IMG/VR virus record: IMGVR_UViG_3300029922_000334 | Span: 1-20,835 of that record | Source of the DNA: a virus | Reading direction: 5' to 3' (one strand) | Length of the DNA stretch: 20,835 nucleotides | Shown here: piece after piece, positions 20,705 to 20,835 of the stretch | How positions within the stretch are numbered: the first letter of the stretch is position 1 | Layout: each line of letters opens with the position of its first letter | The notes under the pieces: model-generated | What the model saw: the letters and a program-made list of their open reading frames with translations, nothing else | Databases searched by the model: none | What the model was told of the DNA's origin: nothing | Translations under genes and position numbers: made by a program

Positions 20705-20835
20705 ATGCGCGTTCACGAATTAGCTAAGAAGTTGGGAATCTCTAGTAAGGAGATTCTCAAGTATGTCCCTCGGCTCAACTCAACCTCCTGCTCCTTAACA
20801 GAACTTGAGGTTGAGGAAGTTGTTAAACTCACTAA
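20705..20835 (+). CDS. IF-2 N-terminal-domain protein, start only (runs off right edge)
   Basis: ATG at 20705; 43 codons are visible. MRVHELAKKLGISSKEILKY closely matches the IF2_N domain that opens bacterial translation initiation factor IF-2 (typical M-R-V-x-E-L-A-K-E-L-G-I-S-S-K-E-L-L), and the following L-x-E-L-E-V-E-E-V-V-K-L fits the domain's third helix. In bacteria infB follows nusA; here the gene instead diverges from phage genes, so a phage-borne gene is likelier than the host copy. Whether a full GTPase follows cannot be seen; other proteins can also carry IF2_N. The start is preceded by CAAACTAAAAACAT, with no Shine-Dalgarno. Confidence 0.7.
   Translation, partial: MRVHELAKKLGISSKEILKYVPRLNSTSCSLTELEVEEVVKLT

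Noticed and set aside
20556-20723. 55-codon plus-strand frame before the IF-2-N gene
   Set aside because: It spans the three leader hairpins, overlaps the IF-2-N start in another frame, ends in TAG unlike other genes, and has no recognisable feature.
1-20835. tRNA or rRNA genes
   Set aside because: I saw no cloverleaf with a conserved T-arm GTTCRANNC and CCA-type end, nor rRNA core sequences; a tRNAscan-SE run would settle it.

Overview
The window looks like part of the late (virion) region of a large tailed dsDNA phage. Almost every gene is on the minus strand, packed end to end with 1-5 nt gaps or ATGA stop/start overlaps. Recognisable products are tail-fibre or spike proteins, a probable head-decoration protein, a fragment matching the N-terminal part of RNA polymerase beta, and a run of Gly-rich membrane-active proteins. 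Base composition is low in G+C. Shine-Dalgarno sequences are essentially absent: start codons follow A/T-rich tracts such as AATAATT-ATG, or A/C-rich tracts made of ACAACAA. That pattern is typical of Bacteroidota and their phages, so a Bacteroidota host is my best inference; it is not proven.

Layout in minus-strand transcription order (right to left). About 20.7-20.3 kb is a divergent control region with hairpins. To its right a plus-strand gene begins with an IF-2 N-terminal domain and runs off the window. To its left is a 37-aa membrane peptide. From 20.2 to 18.8 kb lie two copies of a cassette: hairpins, a conserved block of about 120 bp, and a hexanucleotide array that reads as poly(Gly-Gln). 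A conserved 120-aa phage gene lies between the copies. From 18.6 to 16.8 kb is a tightly overlapping operon: three diverged paralogues, a conserved phage protein, a 45-aa membrane protein and a protein with 22 consecutive x-x-Cys triplets. It ends in a strong terminator. From 16.6 to 9.1 kb are a possible HUH-type replication protein, about nine Gly-rich proteins probably associated with the virion, the beta-like fragment and a holin/XhlA-like protein. A LAGLIDADG homing endonuclease lies on the opposite strand at 8.4-9.1 kb. From 8.3 kb to the left edge are a decoration-like protein with its own promoter and terminator, small coiled-coil proteins, a CPxC membrane protein, and four successive fibre/tail proteins, the last one cut by the edge.

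How the parts may work together (inference). The Gly-rich proteins share a short N-terminal motif (F-Y-K-G-L-L-x-E-L-like) that could target them to the capsid for packaging. With the adjacent beta-like fragment they could form an internal-protein set that is ejected with the DNA, carrying a multi-subunit virion RNA polymerase into the host. The fibre cluster would handle adsorption. The most unusual items are the Cys-triplet protein, the poly(Gly-Gln) cassettes, the beta fragment with the ejection-like cluster, and the IF-2-N gene with its structured leader.
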